Shown: piece after piece, positions 10,701 to 19,339 of the stretch
Layout of the letters: every line of letters starts with the position of its first letter
Position numbering within the stretch: position 1 is the stretch's first letter
Origin: Segatella hominis
Lineage (GTDB): Bacteria; Bacteroidota; Bacteroidia; Bacteroidales; Bacteroidaceae
DNA: 64,000 bases
Assembly (NCBI RefSeq): GCF_019249725.2
Contig: NZ_CP137559.1
Span: 1 to 64,000, forward strand
Reading direction: 5' to 3'
Program-made: the position numbers and the translations under genes
Notes under the pieces: model-generated
Told to the model about the DNA's origin: nothing
Databases searched by the model: none
Seen by the model: only the letters and a program-made list of their open reading frames with translations

Positions 10701-11790
10701 ATTGGGACTGATGCTTACCCGCCAACTCGTGGAGAAATTAGGTGGAAAACTTACTTTTGTTAGTGAAGAAGGCAAGGGTACTACCTTCCACGTAGTGTTA
10801 CCTTTGGGGAATTCTGCAGCATTTTCAACTCAACCTGTAGAAGAGGCGCAAAATGTAGAGACCATATCTTCTAATCATCAAGATGTTCATGATGAGGAAA
10901 TGAAATCCGTGGTTTCTTCAAATGATCAGAATTCTGAAGTTTCGAAGGATACGCTTCTCTTTGTTGATGACAATGAAGATCTTCGTCAATACATCTGCAT
11001 GACATTTAGTGATACTTATCGGGTGGTGGATGTAGAAAGTGGCGATGCTGCCTTGAAATATTTAGAAGAGGGGGGTGAATGTGATATTGTTGTTTCGGAT
11101 GTGATGATGCCTGGTATGCAGGGTGATGTACTTTGCCAACGCATCAAGGAAAACAAGGATACTTCCTGGTTGCCTGTCATCCTGCTTACTGCTAAGGCAG
11201 GGCGCAATTTTATGATTGAAGGACTTGGATTGGGGGCGGATGATTATATAGCCAAGCCTTTCGACGCGGCTATTCTTGCCAGCAAGATAGACAGTATGTT
11301 GAAGAATCGACGCCGGTTGAGCCAATATTACATGGAACGAAGTCTTGCGCTTGTTAGAGGTGAGGTTTCTGCTAAATCAAATTCATCCAAACAGGTGATG
11401 GATTTGAATGCTGCTGATGAACCGATAGAAACTATCCAAGCTTCTTATGAGAAAGAAGAGCAAGCTATTTTGAATCCACAAGACCAGGCTTTCGTTGAGA
11501 AAGCAACCCGTCTCGTTCTCGATAACCTGAGCGACACCGACTTCACCATCGACTGCCTTTGCCAGGAGATGGCGATGAGCCGTACGCTCTTTTATGGCAA
11601 GTTGAAGACACTGACAGGGCAAGGACCGCAAGATTTCATGCGACTCATCCGTTTGGAACAGGCTGCGATGTTCTTGAAACAGGGAGACAGCGTGTTGGAT
11701 GTCTCAGTGAAAGCAGGTTTCGTGAATGTGAAGTACTTTAGTACTGTGTTTAAGAAATATTTTGGAGTATCTCCAAGTAAGTATCTGTAA
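7702..11790 (+). CDS. Hybrid two-component system sensor/regulator (HTCS)
   Basis: HTCS proteins sense glycan fragments in the periplasm and switch on the neighbouring utilisation locus; sensor, kinase, receiver and DNA-binding parts are in one chain. From the start at 7702 (a signal peptide follows at once; the frame opens further upstream but those codons overlap the promoter) the protein has 1362 residues. They comprise a signal peptide, beta-propeller repeats of the Reg_prop type (about 30-650, many GxLWIGxxxGG motifs), a Y_Y_Y domain (about 690-760), one transmembrane helix (about 775-800), a histidine kinase with His824 in TAHNIRTP, an ATPase domain with SDTGIGIP, a receiver with acceptor Asp1133 in VVSDVMMPG, and a C-terminal AraC-type helix-turn-helix. 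It lies directly upstream of the GH5/SusCD/GH3 locus and most likely controls it. A strong terminator follows. Confidence 0.97.
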   Translation: MKRLQSYILFILLLLATVLPAHGHISRNMFMVSNLNTDNGLSSSRVYSIVEAEDGAMWISTKRGVDRYNGQLVSNYTLATEMQYSDASGRNIKLTQDHHRQIYAYDNKGKVYIYNKVKDTFVLRCNLQKILGGSIVLNELLVDEKGNFWLAMDKGLYCLSASADGKEIVREKAKGRFILKNTYINHIQFVGQRLLIGTSKDVYCYSVATQKIAKKISGSSVVSSYHDVEGHLIWLGTFHEGVKVVDDRTWKPINSIAFHSLQNIPQVPVRSIISFDHQTILMAVDGAGIYAYDKLNKQTKLLLDTDGRPGNILKGNGLYTLYRDRFGDLWAGSYSGGVDLAIPMEHTLEYITHESLNNQSLLDNCVNDVFQSRDGKIWYATDKGVSVYDSQTYSWHHGLYNKVALTICQTVDGRVLVGTYGNGVYQVNSDGTGMPAYSVSNGKLKSDYVFSLFTDSEGNLWIGCLDGDMACFPSGKNISRGVGKTAFYLPVNEVQCITESEDKRSIAVGTSHGCYLIDKQNPMHPRRFFYPEQYLGKDINLFVNSMVYQNSSHVWIGTDGGGLYDYDLTTNKFRNYTTQESLPSNAVYGLVKGKNGKLWLSTDKGLAFIYQGKVVNLNFFKGLEREYNRMSVACTSDGRMLFGSNDGVVALAPMFAKGLNYAAPLRIHRVEVEGVERTDQWNETLFEMLQEGTLQLHHHENTLIVSFESINYQYQHDIQYQYYLEGYDRNWSKPSSYQLARFVNLPSGSYVLHVKAICRSNGRELGETSLKISIAQPWWNTWWAWIVYLCILTAILYFAWQYYKERLQRRYYDEKINFFVNTAHNIRTPLSLVLAPLVDLSKDSHLSEKSRVFLDMAQRNGNKLLKMVTELLDFQKVEQSAELVRLQDVELPMFLRLQVEKFIVAAQEKHIHLSLEACPQHLVHTDVKMMDLILENLLSNAIKYTPEGGKVTLSASIEGKTAQILVSDTGIGIPKAEIKNIFKSFFRASNAVNSQEMGSGLGLMLTRQLVEKLGGKLTFVSEEGKGTTFHVVLPLGNSAAFSTQPVEEAQNVETISSNHQDVHDEEMKSVVSSNDQNSEVSKDTLLFVDDNEDLRQYICMTFSDTYRVVDVESGDAALKYLEEGGECDIVVSDVMMPGMQGDVLCQRIKENKDTSWLPVILLTAKAGRNFMIEGLGLGADDYIAKPFDAAILASKIDSMLKNRRRLSQYYMERSLALVRGEVSAKSNSSKQVMDLNAADEPIETIQASYEKEEQAILNPQDQAFVEKATRLVLDNLSDTDFTIDCLCQEMAMSRTLFYGKLKTLTGQGPQDFMRLIRLEQAAMFLKQGDSVLDVSVKAGFVNVKYFSTVFKKYFGVSPSKYL

Positions 11791-11809
11791 ATTAAGACTT
11801 TAGTTAATA

Positions 11810-11860
11810 AAAAGAGGTTTTGATTTAGACGAAATGTCTGAATTGAAACCTCTTTTGTTT
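11810..11860 (+). terminator. Intrinsic terminator after the HTCS gene
   Basis: A 21-nt imperfect inverted repeat (arms 11810-11830 and 11836-11856, outer stem AAAAGAGGTTT/AAACCTCTTTT) ends in a T-rich run, just after the stop codon at 11790. Confidence 0.85.
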
Positions 11861-11891
11861 GTTATCAAACCCTCTTGCAGTTCTTTTTACC

Positions 11892-11899
11892 TATCTTTG
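11892..11899 (+). promoter_or_regulatory. -7 promoter element for the beta-glucan utilisation operon
   Basis: TATCTTTG matches TAnnTTTG and lies 72 nt upstream of the GH5 start. A good TTTG -33 at the right distance is not seen, as expected for a promoter that needs an activator such as the HTCS. Confidence 0.55.
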
Positions 11900-11970
11900 C
11901 AGCCAGATACTGTTGCGTTATTGCAAACGGATTATTTTAAACTAAACTAATAATAATAGTACACCTAAAA

Positions 11971-13197
11971 ATGAAAAGGAACTTTTTGAAATTTTGCTTG
12001 ATTATAGCAAGCGCCTTCACCTGTTTTTCATGTGATGCAAGTACATCAATAAAGAGACCTTCTGCTGGTTCTGATGGCATTGGCGAATCTTATCCTACTG
12101 CCCAGCAATGGAACAAGGATGTAGTAGGTTGGAATCTCGGCAATCAATTCGAGTGCTCAGCTCCTGGACAGGATGGTGAGTCGATGCAGATTGGCAACCC
12201 TGATGGTTCCATCCATGCAGAGACAGCCTGGGGCAATCCCGTTGTTACCAAGAAGATGATACAAGCCGTGAAGAAGGCTGGTTTTAATGCCATCCGTATT
12301 CCAATCCGTTGGCAGTGCCACATTACTAACGCTCAGGCAATGAGCATCGACAAGGCTTGGATTGCTCGTATCAAGGAGGTAGTGGGGTGGTGTCTGGATA
12401 ATGACCTCAAGGTTATCATCAATGTACATCATGAAAAATGGCTCGAAGGTCGTCCTACCTATAAATATAAGGAAGAAAACTGCCAGAAGCTTGCGCTCCT
12501 CTGGATGAATATCGCCTCTGAGTTTGCCAATTATGACAGTCGCTTGGCTTTCGCCGGTACCAATGAGGTTCACATCAGGGACAACTGGGGCAAGCCTACT
12601 GCTGAAAACCTCGAAGTGCAGAATGCTTACAATCAGATATTCGTGGATGTGGTTCGTGCCACAGGCGGCAACAATGCCAAGCGCCACCTCATCTTACAGA
12701 CTTACGTTTGCAACCCTTGGTTTGGCGTCGAGAATGGAGATTTCATCATTCCAAAGGATGCCGAAGGCAATGGCAACAACTATATGAGTGTGGAATTCCA
12801 CTACTATCAGCCATGGAGCTACGCCGGCGATTGCACCTACGATTACTGGGGTGATGCTTACAAGGATGCTGGCAAGATACCTGCTGAAAACGAGAAGACG
12901 ATGACGGATTTCTTCGACAAGGCGGTGAATACCTGGAGCAACAAAGGACTGGGTATCGTAATAGGAGAATGGGGAGTAACCGATCACTATAAGTCAAACT
13001 CAGAGAAAGTGCATGAAAACATGACCTACTACTGTAAGTTCTTGACTACGGAGGCTCGCAAACGAGGCTTCTCTACTTTCGTTTGGGACAACAACCACTT
13101 TGGCAACGGCTCTGAGAAGTATGGCATCTTCGACCGTTTCAAGAGTATGAAGGTGAATGCTCCTTGGATTCTCGAAGGAATCTTTGGGAAAGAATAA
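11971..13197 (+). CDS. GH5-family endoglucanase-like lipoprotein
   Basis: GH5 enzymes cut beta-1,4-linked glycans by a retaining mechanism. A lipoprotein signal peptide with a Cys after FSC (about residue 21) suggests surface anchoring. Family landmarks include AGFNAIRIPIRW, INVHHE, the acid/base Glu199 in GTNEV (the usual Asn-Glu pair, though followed by Val rather than Pro) and the nucleophile Glu333 in VIGEWG. Length 408 is normal for a single catalytic domain. It is the first gene of the utilisation operon, 27 nt before susC, where it would cut polysaccharide outside the cell into importable oligosaccharides. Cellulose, mixed-linkage glucan or a related beta-glucan are possible; a mannan- or xyloglucan-active subfamily cannot be excluded by eye. 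Confidence 0.92.
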   Translation: MKRNFLKFCLIIASAFTCFSCDASTSIKRPSAGSDGIGESYPTAQQWNKDVVGWNLGNQFECSAPGQDGESMQIGNPDGSIHAETAWGNPVVTKKMIQAVKKAGFNAIRIPIRWQCHITNAQAMSIDKAWIARIKEVVGWCLDNDLKVIINVHHEKWLEGRPTYKYKEENCQKLALLWMNIASEFANYDSRLAFAGTNEVHIRDNWGKPTAENLEVQNAYNQIFVDVVRATGGNNAKRHLILQTYVCNPWFGVENGDFIIPKDAEGNGNNYMSVEFHYYQPWSYAGDCTYDYWGDAYKDAGKIPAENEKTMTDFFDKAVNTWSNKGLGIVIGEWGVTDHYKSNSEKVHENMTYYCKFLTTEARKRGFSTFVWDNNHFGNGSEKYGIFDRFKSMKVNAPWILEGIFGKE

Positions 13198-13224
13198 TGT
13201 TAAACTAAAAACAAAATATCAATT

Positions 13225-16200
13225 ATGAGAAAGAAGACTATGTTTCTCGGCCTGCTCGGTGCAGGTTTGATGTGGATGCCTGCTTCAGCCATCCTCGCTG
13301 CCCAGATGAACAATGCTGCGATGAGCGTTCAGCAGAACCAAGGCATCAAGGGTACAGTGGTGGATGCCACTGGCGAAACCTTGATTGGTGCAAGCGTGAA
13401 GGTGGCTGGTACAACCAACGGTGCCGTTACCGATATAGATGGTAACTTTACGTTGAACTGCAAGCCTGGAGTAACGCTCGAAGTGAGCTACATCGGTTAC
13501 AAGACGATGACCGTGAAAGCTGCTAATGGCATGAAAATCACGATGCAAGAGGATGGTAAGGCCTTGAATGAGGTAGTTGTCACCGCCCTCGGTATCAAAC
13601 GAGACCGCAAGGCCCTCGGCTATGGCTTGGAGGAAGTGAAGGGTGAGGAACTCACCAAGGCGAAGGAAACCAACGTCATCAACTCTCTTTCAGGTAAGGT
13701 GGCTGGTCTTGTGGTACAGAACACCGCTGGCGGTGCTTCTGGTTCTACCCGCGTGCTTCTTCGTGGTAATACAGAAATGGCAGGCAATAACCAGCCTCTC
13801 TACGTGGTGGATGGTGTGCCTTTGGATAATACCAACTTTGGCAGTGCTGGTGAAGCTGGTGGTTATGACCTCGGTGATGGTATCTCTGCCATCAATCCTG
13901 ACGACATCGAGACGATGACCGTATTGAAAGGTCCTGCTGCTTCTGCTCTCTATGGTAGCCGTGCTTCCCATGGTGTTATCTTGATTACGACCAAGAAGGC
14001 GGAGAAGGATAAGATTTCCGTGGAGTACAATGGTTCTTTCACTGTCGATACCCAGTTGGCTAAATGGGACGACATCCAGGAGATATATGGTGCTGGCTAC
14101 AATGGTGAGCTTCCTAATTCGAGCACTTCTGGTACCAATGCCAGTTGGGGACCTAAGGCCGATGACTTCATGTTCAAATATTTCGATGGCGAGGAACGTC
14201 CATTCATGATGCATCCTAACAATGCTTCTGGTTTCTTCCGTACAGGTTTCACCACTCAGAACTCTGCCATCCTCTCAGTTAATTCTGGTAAGACGGGTAT
14301 GCGTTTCTCTGTTACCGATATGCGCAACAAGGACATTCTGCCTAACACCAATATGAGTCGTGACAACTTCAACCTCCGTGTGAATACCTCAGCTGGTCCT
14401 GTTGACTTCGACTTCACCGCCAACTATACTCGTGAGAAGGTAAAGAACCGTCCTGCCCTTGGTGACTCCCAAAGCAACGTGGGTAAGAACCTCATGACCT
14501 TGGTGGGTACCTACGACCAGGCTTGGTTGAAGCACTATGAGGATGCCGACGGCAACTACTCCAACTGGAATGGCAACGATCAGTATAACAAGAACCCATA
14601 CTGGGATCTCTATAAGAACAGCAATACATCCGACAAGGACGTGTTCCGTTTTACAGGTAAGGCCATCTGGAACATCAACAAGCACCTCAAGTTGCAGGGT
14701 ACTATCGGTACCGACATCAACAGCATGAACTTCGAGGACTTCATCGCCAAGACAACTCCAGGAACTCCTGCCGGAAAGCTTACCGACCAAATCTTCAACA
14801 ACCGCACACTCAACGCCGAGATACTCGCCCTCTACAACAACTCATGGGGCGACTTCGATGTCAACGCTACCGCTGGTGGTAACATCTTCAAGGTGAACAA
14901 TAAGACCACTACCAACATCGGTCTCAACCAGCAGATGAATGGCGTCCAGAACATCATGAACTATCAGGAACAGAACACTCGCGAGAGCATGTACAAGAAA
15001 CAGATCAGCTCTCTCTATGCCAGTGCAAGCCTCGGCTACAAGCATACTTACTATCTGGAGGGAACTCTCCGTGGAGATAAGTCTTCTACGCTCCCTTCTG
15101 GCAATAATACATATATATATCCTTCTGTATCTGGTAGCTTGGTATTCTCCGAGTTTATCAAGAACAAGAAGTTCATCAATTATGGTAAGATTCGCGCATC
15201 TTGGGCAAAGGTAGGTAGCGATACCGATCCATACCTGTTGGCACTCAACTATACCACGGGCAAGTACAGCTACGCGGGTTATACCATCGGTATGATAGCC
15301 AACTCAACACAGCCAAACAAGGATTTGAAGCCTACAATGACAGGTTCTTACGAGGTAGGTTTGGAGATGAAGTTCCTCAACGGACGCTTGGGCTTGGATG
15401 CCACCTATTACAACCAGAACTCCAAGAACCAGATTTTGAGTTTGGCTTCAACCACCACTTCTGGCTATGCTTACCGCCTCATCAATGCCGGTGAGATTCA
15501 GAACCAGGGTGTCGAGATTTCCCTCAATGCCCGTGCCTTGCAGATCAAGGACTTCGCTTGGGACTTGGGTGTCAACTTCTCGAAGAATACCAACAAGGTG
15601 AAGTCGCTCACCGATGGCATGGACTATTTTGAGCTTGCCAAGGCCACATGGTGCGGTGTATCAGTAGGTGCTCAGGTTGGCGAGAACTATGGAGCTATCC
15701 GTGGACACGACTTCCTCTACAACGACAAGGGTCAGGTGGTTGTCGATGCAGCTACTGGTCTTCCAAAGATTGACCAGAAGGTCAAGACCATCGGCAACTC
15801 TACTTGGGACTGGACAGGTGGTTTCTACTCAACCTTCAGCTACAAGAACTTCCGCCTCTCTGCTGCATTCGATGTGAAGGTAGGTGCCGACATCTACTCT
15901 ATGTCCATGCGTTCTGCATACCAGACTGGTAAGGCAAAGGGAACATTGGCAGGTCGTGAGGAGTGGTACACTTCTGAGGAGGCTCGCAAGGCTTCGGGTA
16001 TGGACCTTGCCGCATGGCGTGCAGCAGGTAACTGCAAGGGACTCGTAGTGGATGGTGTTATCGACAATGGTGATGGTACTTATCGCAAGAACGACATCGC
16101 CGTGAACCCTGAAGATTACTGGAAGCATGTGGCAAATGGCGTGCAGAGTGCCTTCGTTTACGACAACTCTTACGTGAAGTGTCGTGAGATTACTTTCGGC

Positions 16201-16401
16201 TATACCTTCCCAGAGAGCATCCTGGGCAAGTATGTCAAGGGCTTGACCGTATCCTTCGTGGCTCGTAACCCATTCATTGTTTGGAAGAACATTCCTAACA
16301 TCGACCCAGACTCCAGCTACAATACTTCAGGTCTCGGTCTCGAATATGGTTCCCTGCCATCTCGCAAGAGTTATGGTTTGAACGTGAACGTGAAGTTCTA
16401 A
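13225..16401 (+). CDS. SusC-family TonB-dependent oligosaccharide transporter
   Basis: This is the outer-membrane import barrel of the utilisation locus. The 1058-residue protein has a signal peptide (about 1-26), the CarboxypepD_reg-like domain (about 40-115, GTVVDATGETLIGASVKV), a TonB-box-like segment and plug (about 120-255, with PLYVVDGVPLDN and ASALYGSRASHGVILITTK), then the beta-barrel ending LNVNVKF. It is full length, unlike the SusC at 1688. It sits between the GH5 gene and its SusD partner (51 nt downstream) in one operon. The TonB, ExbB and ExbD proteins encoded at 45.4 and 49.0-51.3 kb could energise it. Confidence 0.96.
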   Translation: MRKKTMFLGLLGAGLMWMPASAILAAQMNNAAMSVQQNQGIKGTVVDATGETLIGASVKVAGTTNGAVTDIDGNFTLNCKPGVTLEVSYIGYKTMTVKAANGMKITMQEDGKALNEVVVTALGIKRDRKALGYGLEEVKGEELTKAKETNVINSLSGKVAGLVVQNTAGGASGSTRVLLRGNTEMAGNNQPLYVVDGVPLDNTNFGSAGEAGGYDLGDGISAINPDDIETMTVLKGPAASALYGSRASHGVILITTKKAEKDKISVEYNGSFTVDTQLAKWDDIQEIYGAGYNGELPNSSTSGTNASWGPKADDFMFKYFDGEERPFMMHPNNASGFFRTGFTTQNSAILSVNSGKTGMRFSVTDMRNKDILPNTNMSRDNFNLRVNTSAGPVDFDFTANYTREKVKNRPALGDSQSNVGKNLMTLVGTYDQAWLKHYEDADGNYSNWNGNDQYNKNPYWDLYKNSNTSDKDVFRFTGKAIWNINKHLKLQGTIGTDINSMNFEDFIAKTTPGTPAGKLTDQIFNNRTLNAEILALYNNSWGDFDVNATAGGNIFKVNNKTTTNIGLNQQMNGVQNIMNYQEQNTRESMYKKQISSLYASASLGYKHTYYLEGTLRGDKSSTLPSGNNTYIYPSVSGSLVFSEFIKNKKFINYGKIRASWAKVGSDTDPYLLALNYTTGKYSYAGYTIGMIANSTQPNKDLKPTMTGSYEVGLEMKFLNGRLGLDATYYNQNSKNQILSLASTTTSGYAYRLINAGEIQNQGVEISLNARALQIKDFAWDLGVNFSKNTNKVKSLTDGMDYFELAKATWCGVSVGAQVGENYGAIRGHDFLYNDKGQVVVDAATGLPKIDQKVKTIGNSTWDWTGGFYSTFSYKNFRLSAAFDVKVGADIYSMSMRSAYQTGKAKGTLAGREEWYTSEEARKASGMDLAAWRAAGNCKGLVVDGVIDNGDGTYRKNDIAVNPEDYWKHVANGVQSAFVYDNSYVKCREITFGYTFPESILGKYVKGLTVSFVARNPFIVWKNIPNIDPDSSYNTSGLGLEYGSLPSRKSYGLNVNVKF

Positions 16402-16452
16402 TCTCGAAAAAAAATTCTTTAGAAGAGTTCTAATATATAATAAGGTAAGAAA

Positions 16453-18228
16453 ATGAACAATATAATCAAGAAATATATAGGTAAGAGCAGCCTGATGATG
16501 GCTTTCGCCCTGATGGCAACCGGCACTGCGATGACTTCTTGCTCAGATGATACCTTGAGCAACATCAATACCGACAAGACCAAGGTGAGCGAGCTCGACC
16601 CTAACGCACAGTTGACAACAGCTTTGTTGCAGACTTACGGTGACTTCAGTCTGATGGATACCTATCGTAACTATATAACTGGTTTTCCACAGTATTTCGC
16701 TGGTGGTTGGAATGTAACCAATTACGCTGGTTCTAATTTCAGAGAAGATGATATGACCCGTCGAGTTTGGGACCGCTATTATGAAATCGGTATCAAGAAC
16801 CTTGTGGATGCCATCCACAATTCTGCTGACAAGGCAAACTTGAATGCAGCACTTCGTATCCATCGTGTCTATCTCACGGCAGTTTTGGCAGATACCTACG
16901 GTGACGTGCCTTGTTCGGAGGCAGGTCTGGGTTATATCTCAGGTATCTCCAACCCTAAGTATGATACTGTAGAGGAACTCTACAGCTGGTTCTTCGAGGA
17001 ACTTGACGCTTGCGAGAAGCAGCTTGGCACAGGTTCCGACCACATTTCTGGTGATGTCACCAGCATGGGTGGTGATGTAGCTCAGTGGAAGAAGTATGCC
17101 AATGCACTCCGTATGCGCTATGCCATGCGCATTTCCGATGTTAATCCACAGAAGGCAAAGGAGGAGTTTGAGAAGGCTGTAGCTGCCGGTGCCATCGCCA
17201 GTGCAGCAGATGATGCTTATATCAAGTATGCTGATGCTCCATTTACCTATTATGATGGAGCCAACGATTACGATTTCCGTGCCAATGCATTGAGCGAGAC
17301 TCTCTATGGTCAGGATGCCACATCGCCTACCATGGTATGCTCTACCTTGTTCTATCAGTTGCAGAATACCAACGACCCTCGTCTCTATCGCATCTGCCGT
17401 CACTACTACAATATCAAGCGTAGTCAGGTGAAGCCAGATAAGGAGCAGAACATCGACTTGACCGATGATTTCCTGGCTTACTTCCAGAGCAAGAACCTCG
17501 GTGAGGAGCCTTGCAACCCTGGTGCAGCCTGGTACACAGACTGGATGAATCCAGCAACGTTGGATGACCTTCCTACTTTGAAGAAGTATGCAGAGATAGA
17601 CGAGAACACTTATGCCAACTCTGATTATATAGCCCGAGCTAGTCGTCCTTGTCTGAACATCGACTTCGAGATGCCTTCTTGTCCTGGCGACCTGATGAGC
17701 TATGCCGAGGTAGAGTTCCTCAAGGCAGAGGCTGCAACCAAGGGTTGGAATGTAGGTGGTGGTGATGCTGAGAGTCACTACGAGGCTGGTGTTCGTGCCA
17801 GCATGGAGTTGCTCAACAACTACTATCTTACATCCAACAAGATTTCTGAGGATGAGATCAATGAGTTCATTGCCAACAACAAGTTGGGTGACAATCCTAA
17901 GGAGACCATCAACACCCAGGCTTGGATTCTCCACATGATGAACCCTTCTGAGGGTTGGGCTAACATGCGCCGCTCTGACTATCCTGCCATCTTGAATCGT
18001 GATCTCTTGACCAAGAATGGTTTCACTTATACGGATCCCGATTGGTCAATGCCTGTCCGCTTGCAGTATCCTGAGTTGGAAGCTCAGTACAACAATGCCA
18101 ACTACAAGGCTGCCATCGAGCGTATGGGTGGTACTGATGATTGGCACAAGAAGCTTTGGTGGGACAAGGCTGATGTAAAACTTCAGCCAGACTTCAATCC
18201 TCCATTCGGAAAGGGATATAGCAAGTAG
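16453..18228 (+). CDS. SusD-like nutrient-binding lipoprotein
   Basis: It is the substrate-capturing lid for the SusC at 13225. The N-terminus is a lipoprotein signal with lipobox MTSC (Cys about residue 30). Sequence style (LNTDKTKVSELDPNAQL near the start, a DTYGDVPCSEA segment, then YAEVEFLKAEA) matches the SusD-like_2/SusD superfamily rather than the RagB type at 4397. Length 591 is normal. The operon continues to the glycan-binding lipoprotein 60 nt downstream. Confidence 0.93.
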   Translation: MNNIIKKYIGKSSLMMAFALMATGTAMTSCSDDTLSNINTDKTKVSELDPNAQLTTALLQTYGDFSLMDTYRNYITGFPQYFAGGWNVTNYAGSNFREDDMTRRVWDRYYEIGIKNLVDAIHNSADKANLNAALRIHRVYLTAVLADTYGDVPCSEAGLGYISGISNPKYDTVEELYSWFFEELDACEKQLGTGSDHISGDVTSMGGDVAQWKKYANALRMRYAMRISDVNPQKAKEEFEKAVAAGAIASAADDAYIKYADAPFTYYDGANDYDFRANALSETLYGQDATSPTMVCSTLFYQLQNTNDPRLYRICRHYYNIKRSQVKPDKEQNIDLTDDFLAYFQSKNLGEEPCNPGAAWYTDWMNPATLDDLPTLKKYAEIDENTYANSDYIARASRPCLNIDFEMPSCPGDLMSYAEVEFLKAEAATKGWNVGGGDAESHYEAGVRASMELLNNYYLTSNKISEDEINEFIANNKLGDNPKETINTQAWILHMMNPSEGWANMRRSDYPAILNRDLLTKNGFTYTDPDWSMPVRLQYPELEAQYNNANYKAAIERMGGTDDWHKKLWWDKADVKLQPDFNPPFGKGYSK

Positions 18229-18288
18229 TGTTTAATGTTAAGTGTTAAATGTTAAGTCTTATAGGACAATAGAATAGAATAATTAATT

Positions 18289-19287
18289 ATGAATAAGACA
18301 ATGAAACAATATAAGGGAAAAGTCTTGAAGGCTATGATGATGCTCTTAGCCGTGAGTTTCGCACTGGCTGGTACATCTACCTTGTCTTCTTGCTCTTCTG
18401 ACGATGAACCATACTTCACTGTCAGCGAAGATGACGATCCACGTATCTTGAACACCGACTTGGCTGATTCCAAGATAGACCGTAAGACTAATTATAAGTT
18501 GGAAATCAAGGTGACTCCTGTTCACTACACCACTGTGACATGGTTGCTCGACGGCACTCAGATTGCCGAAGGTAATACTATCGACCAGACTTTGCCTGTA
18601 GGTAATCATGAACTGAAGATTGTGGCAACCACCACCAAGGGCAAGAGCACATCCCGCACCTTGAACGTTACCGTGACTCCTGCTGCCGATGACCCAGCCG
18701 TGGGTACCAATGCCAGCGAGCTTTGGGTAGCTCCAGGTGCTGAGACCACTATCCATAATTGCAAGAATCTCGGTACAGTTACTAAAGTAATGGTAGGTGG
18801 CAAGGAAGTAGCCTTCGAGGTTCTCGAAGAGGGCACAGCCTTGAAGCTCACAACTCCTACAGGTTTGGAGAATGGTGACTATGATATCACTTTGGTAGAT
18901 GGTGAGGGTGTACAGTTCCCTTGCGGTACCATCAAGGTAACCACAGAGCCACGTCCATCTATGGAGAATACCCTCTGGGAAGGTGAGTTCTCTGTAACAT
19001 GGAGTACACCGTTCGATGCCTTGAAGGATACCTTCCTCTCAAAGGTGAAGGCGGGTACTATCCTCCGTGTCTATGTAGATGGAAATGGTAAGGGTACCGC
19101 TGTTACCTCTTGGTGGAACAACATCCTTACAGGTAAGGCCGACCCAGAACGTGGCGACATCATGGTGAATGGTCCTGCTACATGGGAGTTTGAACTGACC
19201 GACCTCTCTATCCAACTCTTGACTGAGCAGCAAGGTCTCCTCCTCGTGGGTGATGGTTACACCGTAAAGAAAGTAACTATTGAATAA
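18289..19287 (+). CDS. Surface glycan-binding lipoprotein (SusE/SGBP-like)
   Basis: A lipoprotein signal ends in lipobox LSSC (Cys about residue 35). The rest is all-beta: an Ig/PKD-like domain (about 60-130, with VTWLLDGTQIAEG), an IPT/TIG-like domain (about 135-215) and a C-terminal domain (about 220-332) with several Trp residues that could bind sugar. Placement directly after susD and before GH3 is the classic position for a surface glycan-binding protein that helps hold polysaccharide at the cell surface. Met5 (18301) is an alternative start. No catalytic motif was seen. Confidence 0.82.
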   Translation: MNKTMKQYKGKVLKAMMMLLAVSFALAGTSTLSSCSSDDEPYFTVSEDDDPRILNTDLADSKIDRKTNYKLEIKVTPVHYTTVTWLLDGTQIAEGNTIDQTLPVGNHELKIVATTTKGKSTSRTLNVTVTPAADDPAVGTNASELWVAPGAETTIHNCKNLGTVTKVMVGGKEVAFEVLEEGTALKLTTPTGLENGDYDITLVDGEGVQFPCGTIKVTTEPRPSMENTLWEGEFSVTWSTPFDALKDTFLSKVKAGTILRVYVDGNGKGTAVTSWWNNILTGKADPERGDIMVNGPATWEFELTDLSIQLLTEQQGLLLVGDGYTVKKVTIE

Positions 19288-19339
19288 CATATTAGAAAGA
19301 TTTCCGTTTTTATCATAAAACGTCAAACCTTTACTGTTT